From Acidobacterium sp049965615 (GTDB lineage Bacteria; Acidobacteriota; Terriglobia; Terriglobales; Acidobacteriaceae): a stretch of DNA of 64,000 nt. Below are positions 8,693 through 17,556 of this stretch, piece after piece; position 1 is the stretch's first letter, and every line of letters starts with the position of its first letter. Made by a program: the position numbers and the translations under genes. The notes under the pieces are model-generated. The model ran no database searches, was not told the DNA's origin, and worked only from the letters and a program-made list of their open reading frames with translations. Where the stretch lies: contig JBMFWD010000005.1 in NCBI GenBank assembly GCA_049965615.1, positions 46,483 to 110,482 of the forward strand, read 5' to 3'.

Positions 8693-8721
8693 TATGTGTA
8701 TAAATCTACCATTTATGTGTA
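8693..8721 (-). promoter_or_regulatory. Probable vapBC operator
   Basis: TATGTGTA occurs twice (8693-8700 and 8714-8721), 21 bp apart, i.e. two helical turns. The arms ATAAAT (8700-8705) and ATTTAT (8711-8716) form an inverted repeat between them. On the minus strand TATACA (8697-8702) could be a -10 element. The site ends 14 bp before the vapB start, a usual place for VapB autorepression. Confidence 0.5.
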
Positions 8722-8738
8722 CCAGGCAGACCACCAAA

Positions 8739-9410
8739 TCAGCTCACCATCTCCTTCAACTCCGAACTCACTCGCAGCCGAGGCTCCGTCACCCCCTGCA
8801 CATCCTCCACCGTCAGTCCCGGAGCAATCTCCTCCAGCACCAGCCCCTCCGGCGTCACCTTGATCCACGCCATCTCCGTCGCAATCGTATCCACCACCTT
8901 CAGCCCGGTAATCGGCAGCGTGCACTGCTTCAGAATCTTCGGCTTCCCATCCTTCGTCGTATGCTCCATCGCCAGAATCACCCGCCGCGCGCTCGCCACC
9001 AGGTCCATGGCGCCACCCATCCCCTTAACCATCTTGCCCGGAATCATCCAGTTCGCCAGGTTCCCCGCCTCGTCCACCTCCATTGCGCCCAGAATGCTCA
9101 AATCGATGTGCCCCCCGCGAATCATCGCAAACGAATCTGCGCTCGAGAAAAACGCCGTCCCCGGAAGCTCGCTCACCGTCTCCTTGCCCGCGTTAATCAG
9201 GTCCGGATCTTCCTCGCCCTCCACCGGATAAGGCCCCACGCCCAGCATCCCGTTCTCTGACTGCAACACCACCTCAATCCCCTCCGGCACGTAATTCGCC
9301 ACCAGCGTCGGCATCCCGATCCCCAGGTTCACGTAAAACCCGTCCTGCAACTCCCGCGCCACCCGCCGCACAATCCGTTCCCGCTTGTCCATCTCCACAC
9401 TCACACTCAT
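8739..9410 (-). CDS. scoB: 3-oxoacid CoA-transferase, subunit B
   Basis: 223 residues and collinear with ScoB/AtoA. GIGMPTLVANYVP is followed by the SENGMLG motif that holds the catalytic glutamate forming the CoA thioester intermediate, then PGTAFFSSADSFAMIRGGHID and IPGKMVKGMGGAMDL. The ATG at 9410 has AGGAG six bases upstream; an in-frame GTG just before it is less well placed. Together with ScoA it should make a working enzyme for acetoacetate or other 3-keto acid use. It reads towards scoA, and vapB and vapC follow it on the same strand. Confidence 0.92.
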   Translation of the reverse strand: MSVSVEMDKRERIVRRVARELQDGFYVNLGIGMPTLVANYVPEGIEVVLQSENGMLGVGPYPVEGEEDPDLINAGKETVSELPGTAFFSSADSFAMIRGGHIDLSILGAMEVDEAGNLANWMIPGKMVKGMGGAMDLVASARRVILAMEHTTKDGKPKILKQCTLPITGLKVVDTIATEMAWIKVTPEGLVLEEIAPGLTVEDVQGVTEPRLRVSSELKEMVS

Positions 9411-9526
9411 CACACGCTCCTATTCATCGTCGTACCCAGGCAAACCCTGCATTCTACGGCACCATTCCCCACTCTTGCACACGGCAGCCACCTCCACCCG
9501 GTTTACACTTGTGCTTCATACTTCTC

Positions 9527-12268
9527 ATGACCGCCTCGGAATCCATCCTGCAGGCACTCGCCCGCGGCGCCACCATCCTCACCGGCAACGCCCGCGCCGC
9601 GCGCCGCCTCCATCTCGACCACGCACGCCGCCAGCGCGCCCTCGGCCACTCCGCATGGCCCACGCCACCCATCCACGACTGGCGCACCTGGCTCAACGAC
9701 ATGTGGGATCAGTACAACTTCCACCATCCCGAAGCACCCATCCTTCTCACCCCCCTGCAGGAAACCGAGCTCTGGAAAATCGCCCAGGGCCAGGACGCCA
9801 GTGCCGTCGTCTCCCCGGAATCCCTCGCCGCGCTCGCCCAGCAGGCCTACTCCCTGCTTTGCGACTACAACGCCCACGCATTCCGCCGCCAGCCCTGGAC
9901 CGAACCCGACGCGGAACGCTTCCGCCAATGGGCACAAGCCTTCGACCGCATCTGCGCGGAAAAGAATTACCTCAGCGCCAGCCGCCTTCCAGAGCACATA
10001 TCCGCCCGTCTCGCCACAGCCGCCCACAGCGGCCAGCTCACCCTCCCTGCAGAAATCTTCCTCACCGGCTTTGACCGCATCACACCCGCCCAGCAATCTC
10101 TCATGGCGGCCATGCAGGACACAGGCACAACCATCCAGGTCCTCCAATCCGGCCCGCCCCGCGCCGAACTACGCGCCCTCGTCACCGCCAGCGAGCAAGC
10201 CGAGCTGGACTCCTGCGCCCTCTGGCTCCGCCAGCAACTCGAATCCCACCCCGAAGCCCGCATCGCCGTCCTCTGCCCCAGTGTCGAGCAGCGCCGCGGA
10301 GCCATCGACCGCACCTTCCGCCGCATCCTCACGCCGCAAATTGACGCCAGTCCTGACGCGCCCTCAACCCGCGCCGTCTACGAGTTCACCCTCGGCCATC
10401 CCATCGCCACCGTCCCCATCGTCCACGCCGCCATGCTTACCCTCCAGTGGCTCGCAGCACCGCTCGCGCAGCAGGACCTCACCGCACTCCTGCTCTCCGG
10501 CTATCTCGCATCCAGCCCGGAAGAACAACTCGCCTGCGCCCGCGCCGACTCCGCACTTCGAGACAGCATCACCCTCTCGCCGCTCGTCTCCATCGAACGC
10601 GCCCTCAAAATCAGCCGCGCAGCCCTGCCCCAAACCCTCCGCCAGCGCCTGCAAGCCACCTTAGACTTCGCAATCAGCAACCACTTCGCCACAGAAAATC
10701 GCCTTCCCGGCGCATGGGCAGAACTCGCTCGCATCGCACTCGAATCCTCAGGCTGGCCCGGCTTCCGCACCGCGGACTCTGTCCAGTTTCAGGCCCGTCA
10801 CCGCTGGGACAAGCTCCTCGACGACCTCGCCCTCCTCGACCTCACCGCCCAGCCCATCCCCTTCAGCCAGTTCCTCAGCCGGCTCACCCTCCACGCCCGG
10901 CAAACCCTCTTCGCGCCCGAATCCCTGGACGCACCCATCCACATCATGGGCCCGCTCGAATCCGCCGGTCAGGAATTCGAAGCCGTCTGGTTTCTCAACG
11001 CCACGGACGAGCAATGGCCCGCCACCGGCCGCGCCCATCCCCTGCTCCCTCTCACCATCCAGCGCCAGGCCGGCATGCCCCACGCCAGCCCCAGCGACGA
11101 CTGGCAACTCGCCCACTCCGCCACCAATCGCATCCTCGCCAGCGCCGCGCAGGTCACCTTCAGCCGCGCCCGCCAGAACAAGGACGGCGAACTCCGCCCC
11201 AGCCCCATCACCACAACACTCACACAGGAACAATCCGCACCCGAAACGGTTACAAATCCCCCCAATCCAGAATCCTTCACCGAATCCTGGCAGGAATCCG
11301 CACCCATCCCGTTCCCCGGCGGAGTCGCTCCCGGCGGCGCATCCCTCCTCCGCGACCAGGCCGCATGCCCATTCCGCGCCTTCGCCACTCGCCGCCTCCG
11401 CGCCGGAGAAATCTCTGAGCCCGAATCCGGCCTCACTCCCATCCAGCGCGGCAACATACTCCACAGCGTCCTCTACCGGTTCTGGTCCGCTCCCGAGCCT
11501 CGCCCCATCGCCACCCGGAACGATCTCCTCGACTCCATCCGCGACGGCTCCCTCCCATCGATCCTCCGTCACCACATCGACGCATCCTTCGCAGAAGAAT
11601 TCCCCGGCGATCTCACCGAACCCTGGCTCCTCGCCTACATCGAGTCAGACAAACGCCGCCTCACAACACTCCTCACCAACTGGCTCACTCACGAATCAAC
11701 TCGCGAATTCTTCGCCGTCGCAGCCTGCGAAAAAAGCCTGCACGACGTCACCATCGGCCCCCTTCAGCTCCATCTCAAAGCCGACCGCATCGACCGCCTC
11801 CAGGATGGCACCCACCTCCTCATCGACTACAAAACAGGCCAGGTCTCCACTGCCGCATGGCAGGGCGACCGTCCCGACGAACCCCAGCTCCCGCTCTACG
11901 CCGTCTACGGCAACGTCGAAAACGTCAGCGGACTCCTCTTCGCGCAAATCCGCACGCAGGACGCAAAATTCATCGGCCGCATCCAGGACGCCCGCACCCA
12001 ACTCTTCGCCGATATCAAAGACTCCAGCCCGCTCGTAAAGTATCCCTACGAAGATTCCATGCACGACCAGTGGCAATCCGCCCTCGCCGCGCTCGCCGAA
12101 GAGTTCGCCCAGGGCCAGGCACGCATCACCCCCAAGCACGGCGAACAAACCTGCCAGTACTGCCCGCTGCCCTCGCTCTGCCGCATTCACGAAATCAACG
12201 ACACCGCTGAAACCAGCCCCTGGGACGTCCCCGAATCCGACGAAGAACAGGAGAACGAAGATGCCTGA
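9527..12268 (+). CDS. AddB-like PD-(D/E)XK nuclease/helicase-fold subunit with Fe-S motif
   Basis: 913 residues. The N-terminal part (TGNARAARRLHLDHARRQ) is helicase-like without a convincing Walker A motif. The C-terminal nuclease domain shows CPFRAFATRRL near residue 613, GNILHSVLYRFW and the catalytic LKADRIDRL...LIDYKTGQ near 755-768. It ends in CQYCPLPSLC near 875, the C-x2-C-x5-C set that, with the earlier cysteine, binds a 4Fe-4S cluster in AddB. It should act with the next gene product on double-strand DNA ends before RecA loading. The ATG at 9527 is the start that leaves the conserved N-terminus intact. Its stop overlaps the partner's start by 8 bases. Sequence style fits the proteobacterial-type 'probable DNA repair protein' family better than Bacillus AddB. 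Confidence 0.85.
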   Translation: MTASESILQALARGATILTGNARAARRLHLDHARRQRALGHSAWPTPPIHDWRTWLNDMWDQYNFHHPEAPILLTPLQETELWKIAQGQDASAVVSPESLAALAQQAYSLLCDYNAHAFRRQPWTEPDAERFRQWAQAFDRICAEKNYLSASRLPEHISARLATAAHSGQLTLPAEIFLTGFDRITPAQQSLMAAMQDTGTTIQVLQSGPPRAELRALVTASEQAELDSCALWLRQQLESHPEARIAVLCPSVEQRRGAIDRTFRRILTPQIDASPDAPSTRAVYEFTLGHPIATVPIVHAAMLTLQWLAAPLAQQDLTALLLSGYLASSPEEQLACARADSALRDSITLSPLVSIERALKISRAALPQTLRQRLQATLDFAISNHFATENRLPGAWAELARIALESSGWPGFRTADSVQFQARHRWDKLLDDLALLDLTAQPIPFSQFLSRLTLHARQTLFAPESLDAPIHIMGPLESAGQEFEAVWFLNATDEQWPATGRAHPLLPLTIQRQAGMPHASPSDDWQLAHSATNRILASAAQVTFSRARQNKDGELRPSPITTTLTQEQSAPETVTNPPNPESFTESWQESAPIPFPGGVAPGGASLLRDQAACPFRAFATRRLRAGEISEPESGLTPIQRGNILHSVLYRFWSAPEPRPIATRNDLLDSIRDGSLPSILRHHIDASFAEEFPGDLTEPWLLAYIESDKRRLTTLLTNWLTHESTREFFAVAACEKSLHDVTIGPLQLHLKADRIDRLQDGTHLLIDYKTGQVSTAAWQGDRPDEPQLPLYAVYGNVENVSGLLFAQIRTQDAKFIGRIQDARTQLFADIKDSSPLVKYPYEDSMHDQWQSALAALAEEFAQGQARITPKHGEQTCQYCPLPSLCRIHEINDTAETSPWDVPESDEEQENEDA

Positions 12269-15200
12269 AGACTTCGACGCCCCGCTCTTCGCCGCGCAAA
12301 CACCGCAGCCGCAACCATCCCAATCTTCCACCAACACGCCCATCGACCAACCCCAGCGCGATCGCGCCATTCAGGTCAACGGATCCTTCATCGTCCAGGC
12401 ACCCGCCGGCTCCGGCAAAACCGATCTCCTCACCCGACGCTTCCTCGCCCTGCTTGCGGAAGCTCCCATCGACTCCCCCGACCAGATCCTCGCCATCACC
12501 TTCACCCGTGCGGCAACCGCGGAAATGCGCAACCGCATCCTCTCCGACCTCCGCCGCGCAGCCGCCACGCCACCCTCCACCAGCGATGACGAACGTATCC
12601 AGTTCGCCCGCCGCGCGCTCGCCCGCTCCCAGCAGGCCGGCTGGCACATCCTCGAGCAGCCCAATCTCCTCCAGATCGAAACCATCGATTCCCTCTGCAT
12701 GCGCATCGCACAGGGCCAGCCCCTCACCGCGCGACTCGGCGGACGCCTCGAACCCGTCGAAGACGCCAACGCCCTCTATCAGGAAGCCGCCCGCAGAACC
12801 ATTCGTAACCTCGGCGGTGACAATTCCGAGCTCAACGACGCCATCGAGCATCTCCTCGCCCTGCGCGACAACAATCTCGCCGACTGCGAAACCCTCATCG
12901 CCAACATGCTCGCCCGCCGCGACCAGTGGGAAGCCGACTTCCCCATGCAGGGCAAAGTCGACTGGAACCACCTCCGCTCCATCCTCGAGAAACCCCTCCG
13001 CGAAGAAGTCTCCCGCACCCTCACCCGAGCACGCACTCTTCTGCTTCACCACGCAGCCGTTGCGGAAGAACTCCTGCTGGTCGCCCATCAGGCTTCACGG
13101 AATCGCGAAGACGGCGCGCTGGCACTCCTCGCGCACGCAACTGAGCTTCCACCACCAACCAGTCCCGAACACTGGCAGGCCATCAGCACGTTCCTCCTGA
13201 AAAAGAACGGCGACTGGTATACAAAATTCAATGCCCGCAATGGCCTCCCGGCCGGCAAGGCCGGCTCGGACGAAAAGGAATGGAACCAGCGCGGCAATTC
13301 TCTACTGGATCGCCTCCGTAATATCCCCGGCCTTCACGAATCCCTCCGCGCCATCCGCACCCTGCCCGCCCAGCGCTACACAGACGATCAGTGGACCACC
13401 CTGCGCCATCTCTTCACCACGCTCTACTACTCCCTCGCCGAACTCCGCGTCCTCTTCGCACAACGCAATCAAATCGACTTCCTCTACAGCAGCAGCGCGG
13501 CCCTCGATGTCCTCCGCCACAACATCGCCGGCTTCTCCTGGGCAGACAATATCCACCATCTCCTCGTCGACGAGTTTCAGGACACATCCCGCCGCCAGCA
13601 CGACCTCATCGCCACCCTCGTCGCCCACTGGTCAGGCGACCCATCCCGCACCGTCTTCGCCGTCGGCGACCCCATGCAGTCCATCTACCTTTTCCGCCAG
13701 GCAGAAGTCGAACTCTTCGAGGCCGTGCGCAGAAACGGAATTCGTAACGACAACGGTTTCGTTTTCCCCCTCGAAGCCCTCACCCTTTCCGTCAACTTCC
13801 GCTCTCACGACCTGCTCACCACTCCGCTCAATCAAGCTTTCGAGCCCGTATTCGCCGCAAACACAAACCCGCAAGCCTCGCCCGTCACCTTCACGCCCTC
13901 CACCGCGCACACCGCCGCGGTAGAAACCATCCATACGCCCGCCTTCCAGATCCACACTCAACTCCTCGACGCCGCCGACAAACAAAAGAAGCCCCAACGC
14001 AAGCTCGACCTTCAGCACCGCGAAGCCAACCTCATCGCAGACATCATTCAGGCCCACCTGCCCCGCATCGAACAGGCCCGCCACGAACGCGCCGAATACC
14101 GCGTCGCCGTCATCGTTCGCAACCGCAGCCATCTCGCCGCCATCGCGCCCACGTTGCGTCGTCTCGGTATCCCCTACCGGGCCGTTGAAATCGAACCTCT
14201 CGCCGAGCGCCAGGAACTCCTCGACCTCAACTCCCTCATCCGCGCACTGCTCCACCCCATGGACCGCATCGCCTGGCTCGCCGTTCTTCGTGCGCCCTGG
14301 TGCGGCCTCACCCTCGCAGACCTCCACATACTCACCGGCTCTGACCATCCCTCCGCCCGCGCCACCCCCATGCTCGATCTCATCGAGCACAACCAGCAGC
14401 AACTTAATCCCGGCGCCCGCCAGCGCCTCCAGCGCACCGTCTCCATCCTCCGCCGCGCCCTCGACGCCCGCCCGCGTCAGTCGCAAATCGGCTCCTTCGC
14501 CGAGTGGATCGAGCGCACATGGCGCGCCCTCGGCGGCCACCTCTGCCTCAACGCCACCGCCCTTGAAAACTCCCAGGTCTTCTTCGCCCTCCTCGACTCC
14601 GTCGCACCTGACGCCGCGCAAATCCTCAGCGGCGAGTTCCAGCGGCAACTCGAAAAACTCTACGCCCAGCCCGACCCATCCGTCAGCGAAACCTGCGGCG
14701 TCCAGCTCATGACCATCCACAAGGCCAAAGGCCTCGGCTTCGATGTCGTCATCGTCCCCGCCCTCGAGCGCGGCACCCGCCGGGAAGATCCCCCGCTCAT
14801 CGCATCGCTTCAGCGCAGCAACCCGCAAACCGGTCAGCCCGAATACCTCATCGCCCCCATCGGCGAAAAAGGTGCACAGCAACACCGCATCTACGACTGG
14901 ATCCAAAGCCAGATCAAGCACCGCAACGCCGAAGAAACCAAGCGCCTCTTTTACGTCGCCTGCACCCGCGCCCGCCAGGAACTCCACCTCATCGGCACCG
15001 CCTCCTTCAGCGACAAGGGCCTCGCCACACCGCGCCCCGGCTCACTGCTCCACACCGCATGGCCGGCCCTCGCCGCATTCTTCGAAGCCGCATACAACCA
15101 GCAACAGCCCGAACCCGCCCCGCAACCCTACGGCGCGGAAATCATCGCCTTCCCCACACCATCCCAGCCCGGAGAACTAGCGCAGGTCGCAGCCCAGACC

Positions 15201-15896
15201 GAAGCTCAGCCCGAGCCCACGTTCCACCGTCTGCGCCTCGACGCCAACCTCGCACCCGCCTCCGCCAACGTAGCCATCGCCGCTGCTGCTCCTGCAAGCA
15301 CCCAGGACCGCGAGTTCCATCGCCCCGAAGGCTCACGCCTCGCCCGCGTCATCGGAAGCACGCTGCACCTCCTGCTCCAGCGTCTCGGCCCGCAAATCGC
15401 AGCCCAATCCATCCAGCCGGTGCATCTCGAATCCCAAATCACCGCACTGCTCCGCGCCTCCGCGCTCGACGCGCGCCAGTCGCAAACCGCCCTCCGCGAA
15501 CTCCTCCAGATGATCGCCGCGTGCCAGGCCGACCCCATCGCCCGCTGGCTCCTCGCCGAACACCCCGGCGCGCAATCTGAGGCGTCATGGACAGGCTGGC
15601 TCAACGGCACGCTCCGCACCCTCCGCGCCGACCGCATCTTCCACGCCGGCCCCGAGCCGCTCACCTCCGCCGGGCCGCAATGCCTCTGGATCATCGACTA
15701 CAAAACCAGCCACAACGCTGCCGAAAATCTAGACGAATTCTTCGCCAGCCAGCGCCTCGCCTACAGCCCCCAGCTCGCCGCATACGCGCGCGTCGCCCGC
15801 GCCGCATCCTCAGCAATTGCAGACATGCCCGTGCGCCTCGGGCTGTACTACCCAGGGCTCACAGGCACAAAACGTTTTGACTGGTGGGAAGGTTAA
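12261..15896 (+). CDS. addA: AddA-like UvrD/RecB helicase-nuclease subunit
   Basis: 1211 residues. Walker A APAGSGKT is at about 47-54 and TFTRAATAEMRNRI at about 78. The Walker B region LLVDEFQDTSRRQ is near 433-445, followed by GDPMQSIYLFRQAE, LSVNFRSHDLL, LMTIHKAKGLGFDVV (motif V) and FYVACTRAR (motif VI). The C-terminus carries a RecB-type nuclease with GSTLHLLLQRL near 1032 and LRADRIF...WIIDYKTSHN near 1120-1155. The protein is thus an ATP-driven translocase plus nuclease that resects DNA ends with the AddB-like partner. ATGCCTGA is shared with the end of the upstream gene, so translation is probably coupled. The stop lies one base from the stop of the convergent phoU. Confidence 0.9.
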   Translation: MPEDFDAPLFAAQTPQPQPSQSSTNTPIDQPQRDRAIQVNGSFIVQAPAGSGKTDLLTRRFLALLAEAPIDSPDQILAITFTRAATAEMRNRILSDLRRAAATPPSTSDDERIQFARRALARSQQAGWHILEQPNLLQIETIDSLCMRIAQGQPLTARLGGRLEPVEDANALYQEAARRTIRNLGGDNSELNDAIEHLLALRDNNLADCETLIANMLARRDQWEADFPMQGKVDWNHLRSILEKPLREEVSRTLTRARTLLLHHAAVAEELLLVAHQASRNREDGALALLAHATELPPPTSPEHWQAISTFLLKKNGDWYTKFNARNGLPAGKAGSDEKEWNQRGNSLLDRLRNIPGLHESLRAIRTLPAQRYTDDQWTTLRHLFTTLYYSLAELRVLFAQRNQIDFLYSSSAALDVLRHNIAGFSWADNIHHLLVDEFQDTSRRQHDLIATLVAHWSGDPSRTVFAVGDPMQSIYLFRQAEVELFEAVRRNGIRNDNGFVFPLEALTLSVNFRSHDLLTTPLNQAFEPVFAANTNPQASPVTFTPSTAHTAAVETIHTPAFQIHTQLLDAADKQKKPQRKLDLQHREANLIADIIQAHLPRIEQARHERAEYRVAVIVRNRSHLAAIAPTLRRLGIPYRAVEIEPLAERQELLDLNSLIRALLHPMDRIAWLAVLRAPWCGLTLADLHILTGSDHPSARATPMLDLIEHNQQQLNPGARQRLQRTVSILRRALDARPRQSQIGSFAEWIERTWRALGGHLCLNATALENSQVFFALLDSVAPDAAQILSGEFQRQLEKLYAQPDPSVSETCGVQLMTIHKAKGLGFDVVIVPALERGTRREDPPLIASLQRSNPQTGQPEYLIAPIGEKGAQQHRIYDWIQSQIKHRNAEETKRLFYVACTRARQELHLIGTASFSDKGLATPRPGSLLHTAWPALAAFFEAAYNQQQPEPAPQPYGAEIIAFPTPSQPGELAQVAAQTEAQPEPTFHRLRLDANLAPASANVAIAAAAPASTQDREFHRPEGSRLARVIGSTLHLLLQRLGPQIAAQSIQPVHLESQITALLRASALDARQSQTALRELLQMIAACQADPIARWLLAEHPGAQSEASWTGWLNGTLRTLRADRIFHAGPEPLTSAGPQCLWIIDYKTSHNAAENLDEFFASQRLAYSPQLAAYARVARAASSAIADMPVRLGLYYPGLTGTKRFDWWEG

Positions 15897-15897
15897 A

Positions 15898-16596
15898 TCA
15901 GTTCGCAGGCATGCTGCTTTGCGCGTCCGCTCCATCCGACTCGCGCACATGGTGCCGTACATCCGCGCCGCGCACCCAGAAAATCACGTCCTCGGCCACA
16001 TTCGTCGCATGGTCGGCTACTCGCTCCAGCGCACGGGAAATCATCAGCACATGCAGGGCCTGCGCCGCATACTCCGGCTTCTCTCTCATCATCGCCAGCA
16101 CGGTCGCATGTGCGCTGCTGTTCAGCTTGTCCACGCTGTCATCCATCGTCAGCACCGCTTCCGCCATATCAGCGTCGGCCTCAATGAATGCTTGAATCGA
16201 CTTGCGAACCATATCCGTCGCAAGGCTGCCCATCTTCGGAATATCCACCGGCACTTCCGCCTGCGGCAGCCGCTGCAGATCCCGCACCCGGTCACTGATG
16301 CTCCGCGCCGAGTCGCCCACCCGCTCCAGGTCGGCATTAATCTTGATCACCGCCAGCGTAAACCGAAGGTCAATTGCCATCGGTTGTTCCATCGCCAGCA
16401 GGTCCAGCGCCATCTGGTCAATCTCGCGCTCAATCCGATTGATCGCCACTTCGCCCCGGTCCACCAGGTCGCAAATGGACAAATCACGCACCCGGTAAGC
16501 CTCTACCGCGCGCTGAATCGACTGCTCCGCCATGCCCGCCATGACCAGCAGCTTCTCGTTCAAATCATCCAGACTGCGGTGAAATCGAAGACGCAT
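15898..16596 (-). CDS. phoU: Phosphate signalling accessory protein PhoU
   Basis: 232 residues made of two PhoU helical repeats, each with an acidic metal-binding E/D-x-x-x-D pattern (NADLERVGDSARSISDRV near 88-105; RALERVADHATNVAEDV near 190-206). PhoU links the Pst transporter to PhoR and keeps the Pho regulon off under phosphate sufficiency. Its ATG overlaps the TAA of pstB as TAATG, so the two are translationally coupled. It ends one base from the convergent addA-like gene, leaving no room for a terminator, so antisense transcription into addA is likely. Confidence 0.95.
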   Translation of the reverse strand: MRLRFHRSLDDLNEKLLVMAGMAEQSIQRAVEAYRVRDLSICDLVDRGEVAINRIEREIDQMALDLLAMEQPMAIDLRFTLAVIKINADLERVGDSARSISDRVRDLQRLPQAEVPVDIPKMGSLATDMVRKSIQAFIEADADMAEAVLTMDDSVDKLNSSAHATVLAMMREKPEYAAQALHVLMISRALERVADHATNVAEDVIFWVRGADVRHHVRESDGADAQSSMPAN

Positions 16597-17354
16597 TATC
16601 CAAACCTGCCCGTAATGTAATCTTCCGTCCTCTTGTCGCTCGGGTTTGTGAATATCTTGTGAGTCGAATCAAACTCGACAAGTCTCCCGTTCAAAAAGAA
16701 CCCCGTCCGCTCTGCCACGCGGGCCGCCTGCTGCATGTTGTGCGTCACAATCACAATCGTGTACTGCGACTTCAACTCAAAAATCAGGTCTTCAATCTTG
16801 GATGTCGAAACCGGGTCCAGCGCCGACGCCGGTTCATCCATCAGCATCACTTCCGGGTCCACCGCCAGGGCGCGCGCAATGCACAAACGCTGCTGCTGGC
16901 CGCCGGAAAGGCTCGCGCCGCTCTTCTTCTTCAGGTCGTTCTTCACTTCGTCCCAAAGCGCAGCCTTCTTCAGGGAGCGCTCCACGATCTCGTCCAGCGC
17001 ACGCCGGTTCTTGAACCCGTTCAACCGCAGACCCGCGGACACGTTGTCGTAAATCGACATCGTCGGGAAAGGATTCGGCCGCTGAAACACCATCCCGATC
17101 CGCCGCCGTATCGCCACCGGCGACGATCCGTTGTACACGTCCACATCGCCAATCCGCACCGAACCCGTCACGCGAGCGCCCGGCGTCGTCTCGTGCATCC
17201 GGTTCAAACAGCGCACAAACGTCGACTTGCCGCAGCCCGAAGGTCCAATCAGCGCCGTGCAATGGTTCGCCGGGATGTTCAGCGTAATATCGTGCAGCGT
17301 GTGATTCGAGCCGTACCACGCATTCAAATCTTTTACTTCAATTCCGACACCCAC
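16596..17354 (-). CDS. pstB: Phosphate ABC transporter ATP-binding protein PstB
   Basis: 252 residues. Walker A GPSGCGKST at about 37-45, PstB-type MVFQRPNPFPTMSIYDNV, signature SGGQQQRLCIARAL and Walker B MLMDEPASALDP are present, with the C-terminal FTNPSDKRTEDYITGRFG typical of PstB. It powers high-affinity phosphate import together with PstCA and PstS. The start is a GTG at 17354 behind AAGGGGCGAG. The transporter genes pstS, pstC and pstA are not in the window; about 200 non-coding bases separate pstB from phoR upstream, enough for an independent promoter, although no clear one can be read. Confidence 0.95.
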   Translation of the reverse strand: MGVGIEVKDLNAWYGSNHTLHDITLNIPANHCTALIGPSGCGKSTFVRCLNRMHETTPGARVTGSVRIGDVDVYNGSSPVAIRRRIGMVFQRPNPFPTMSIYDNVSAGLRLNGFKNRRALDEIVERSLKKAALWDEVKNDLKKKSGASLSGGQQQRLCIARALAVDPEVMLMDEPASALDPVSTSKIEDLIFELKSQYTIVIVTHNMQQAARVAERTGFFLNGRLVEFDSTHKIFTNPSDKRTEDYITGRFG

Positions 17355-17556
17355 GTCGTCTCGCCCCTTTCACAAACCCTGCCCTCATCTCCATACTACA
17401 AATCCGCAGGTGGCAATCCCGCCAAAAACGTTGCACAACTCGCACGCCTGCACGCGCTACCTGTCTCCCCCGAGAGGAACACCATCCCTACTAAGATAAA
17501 TGCCCCAGTTGAACAACCGGTAAATCTGAAAAAACAATGCCCTTTCCAGCTTTTGC

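Noticed and set aside
13229..13280. GGCCGGCAAGGCCGGC-type repeat inside the addA-like gene as a possible insertion
   Set aside because: It keeps the reading frame and encodes a short Gly/Ala/Lys loop; no duplicated flanks are seen.
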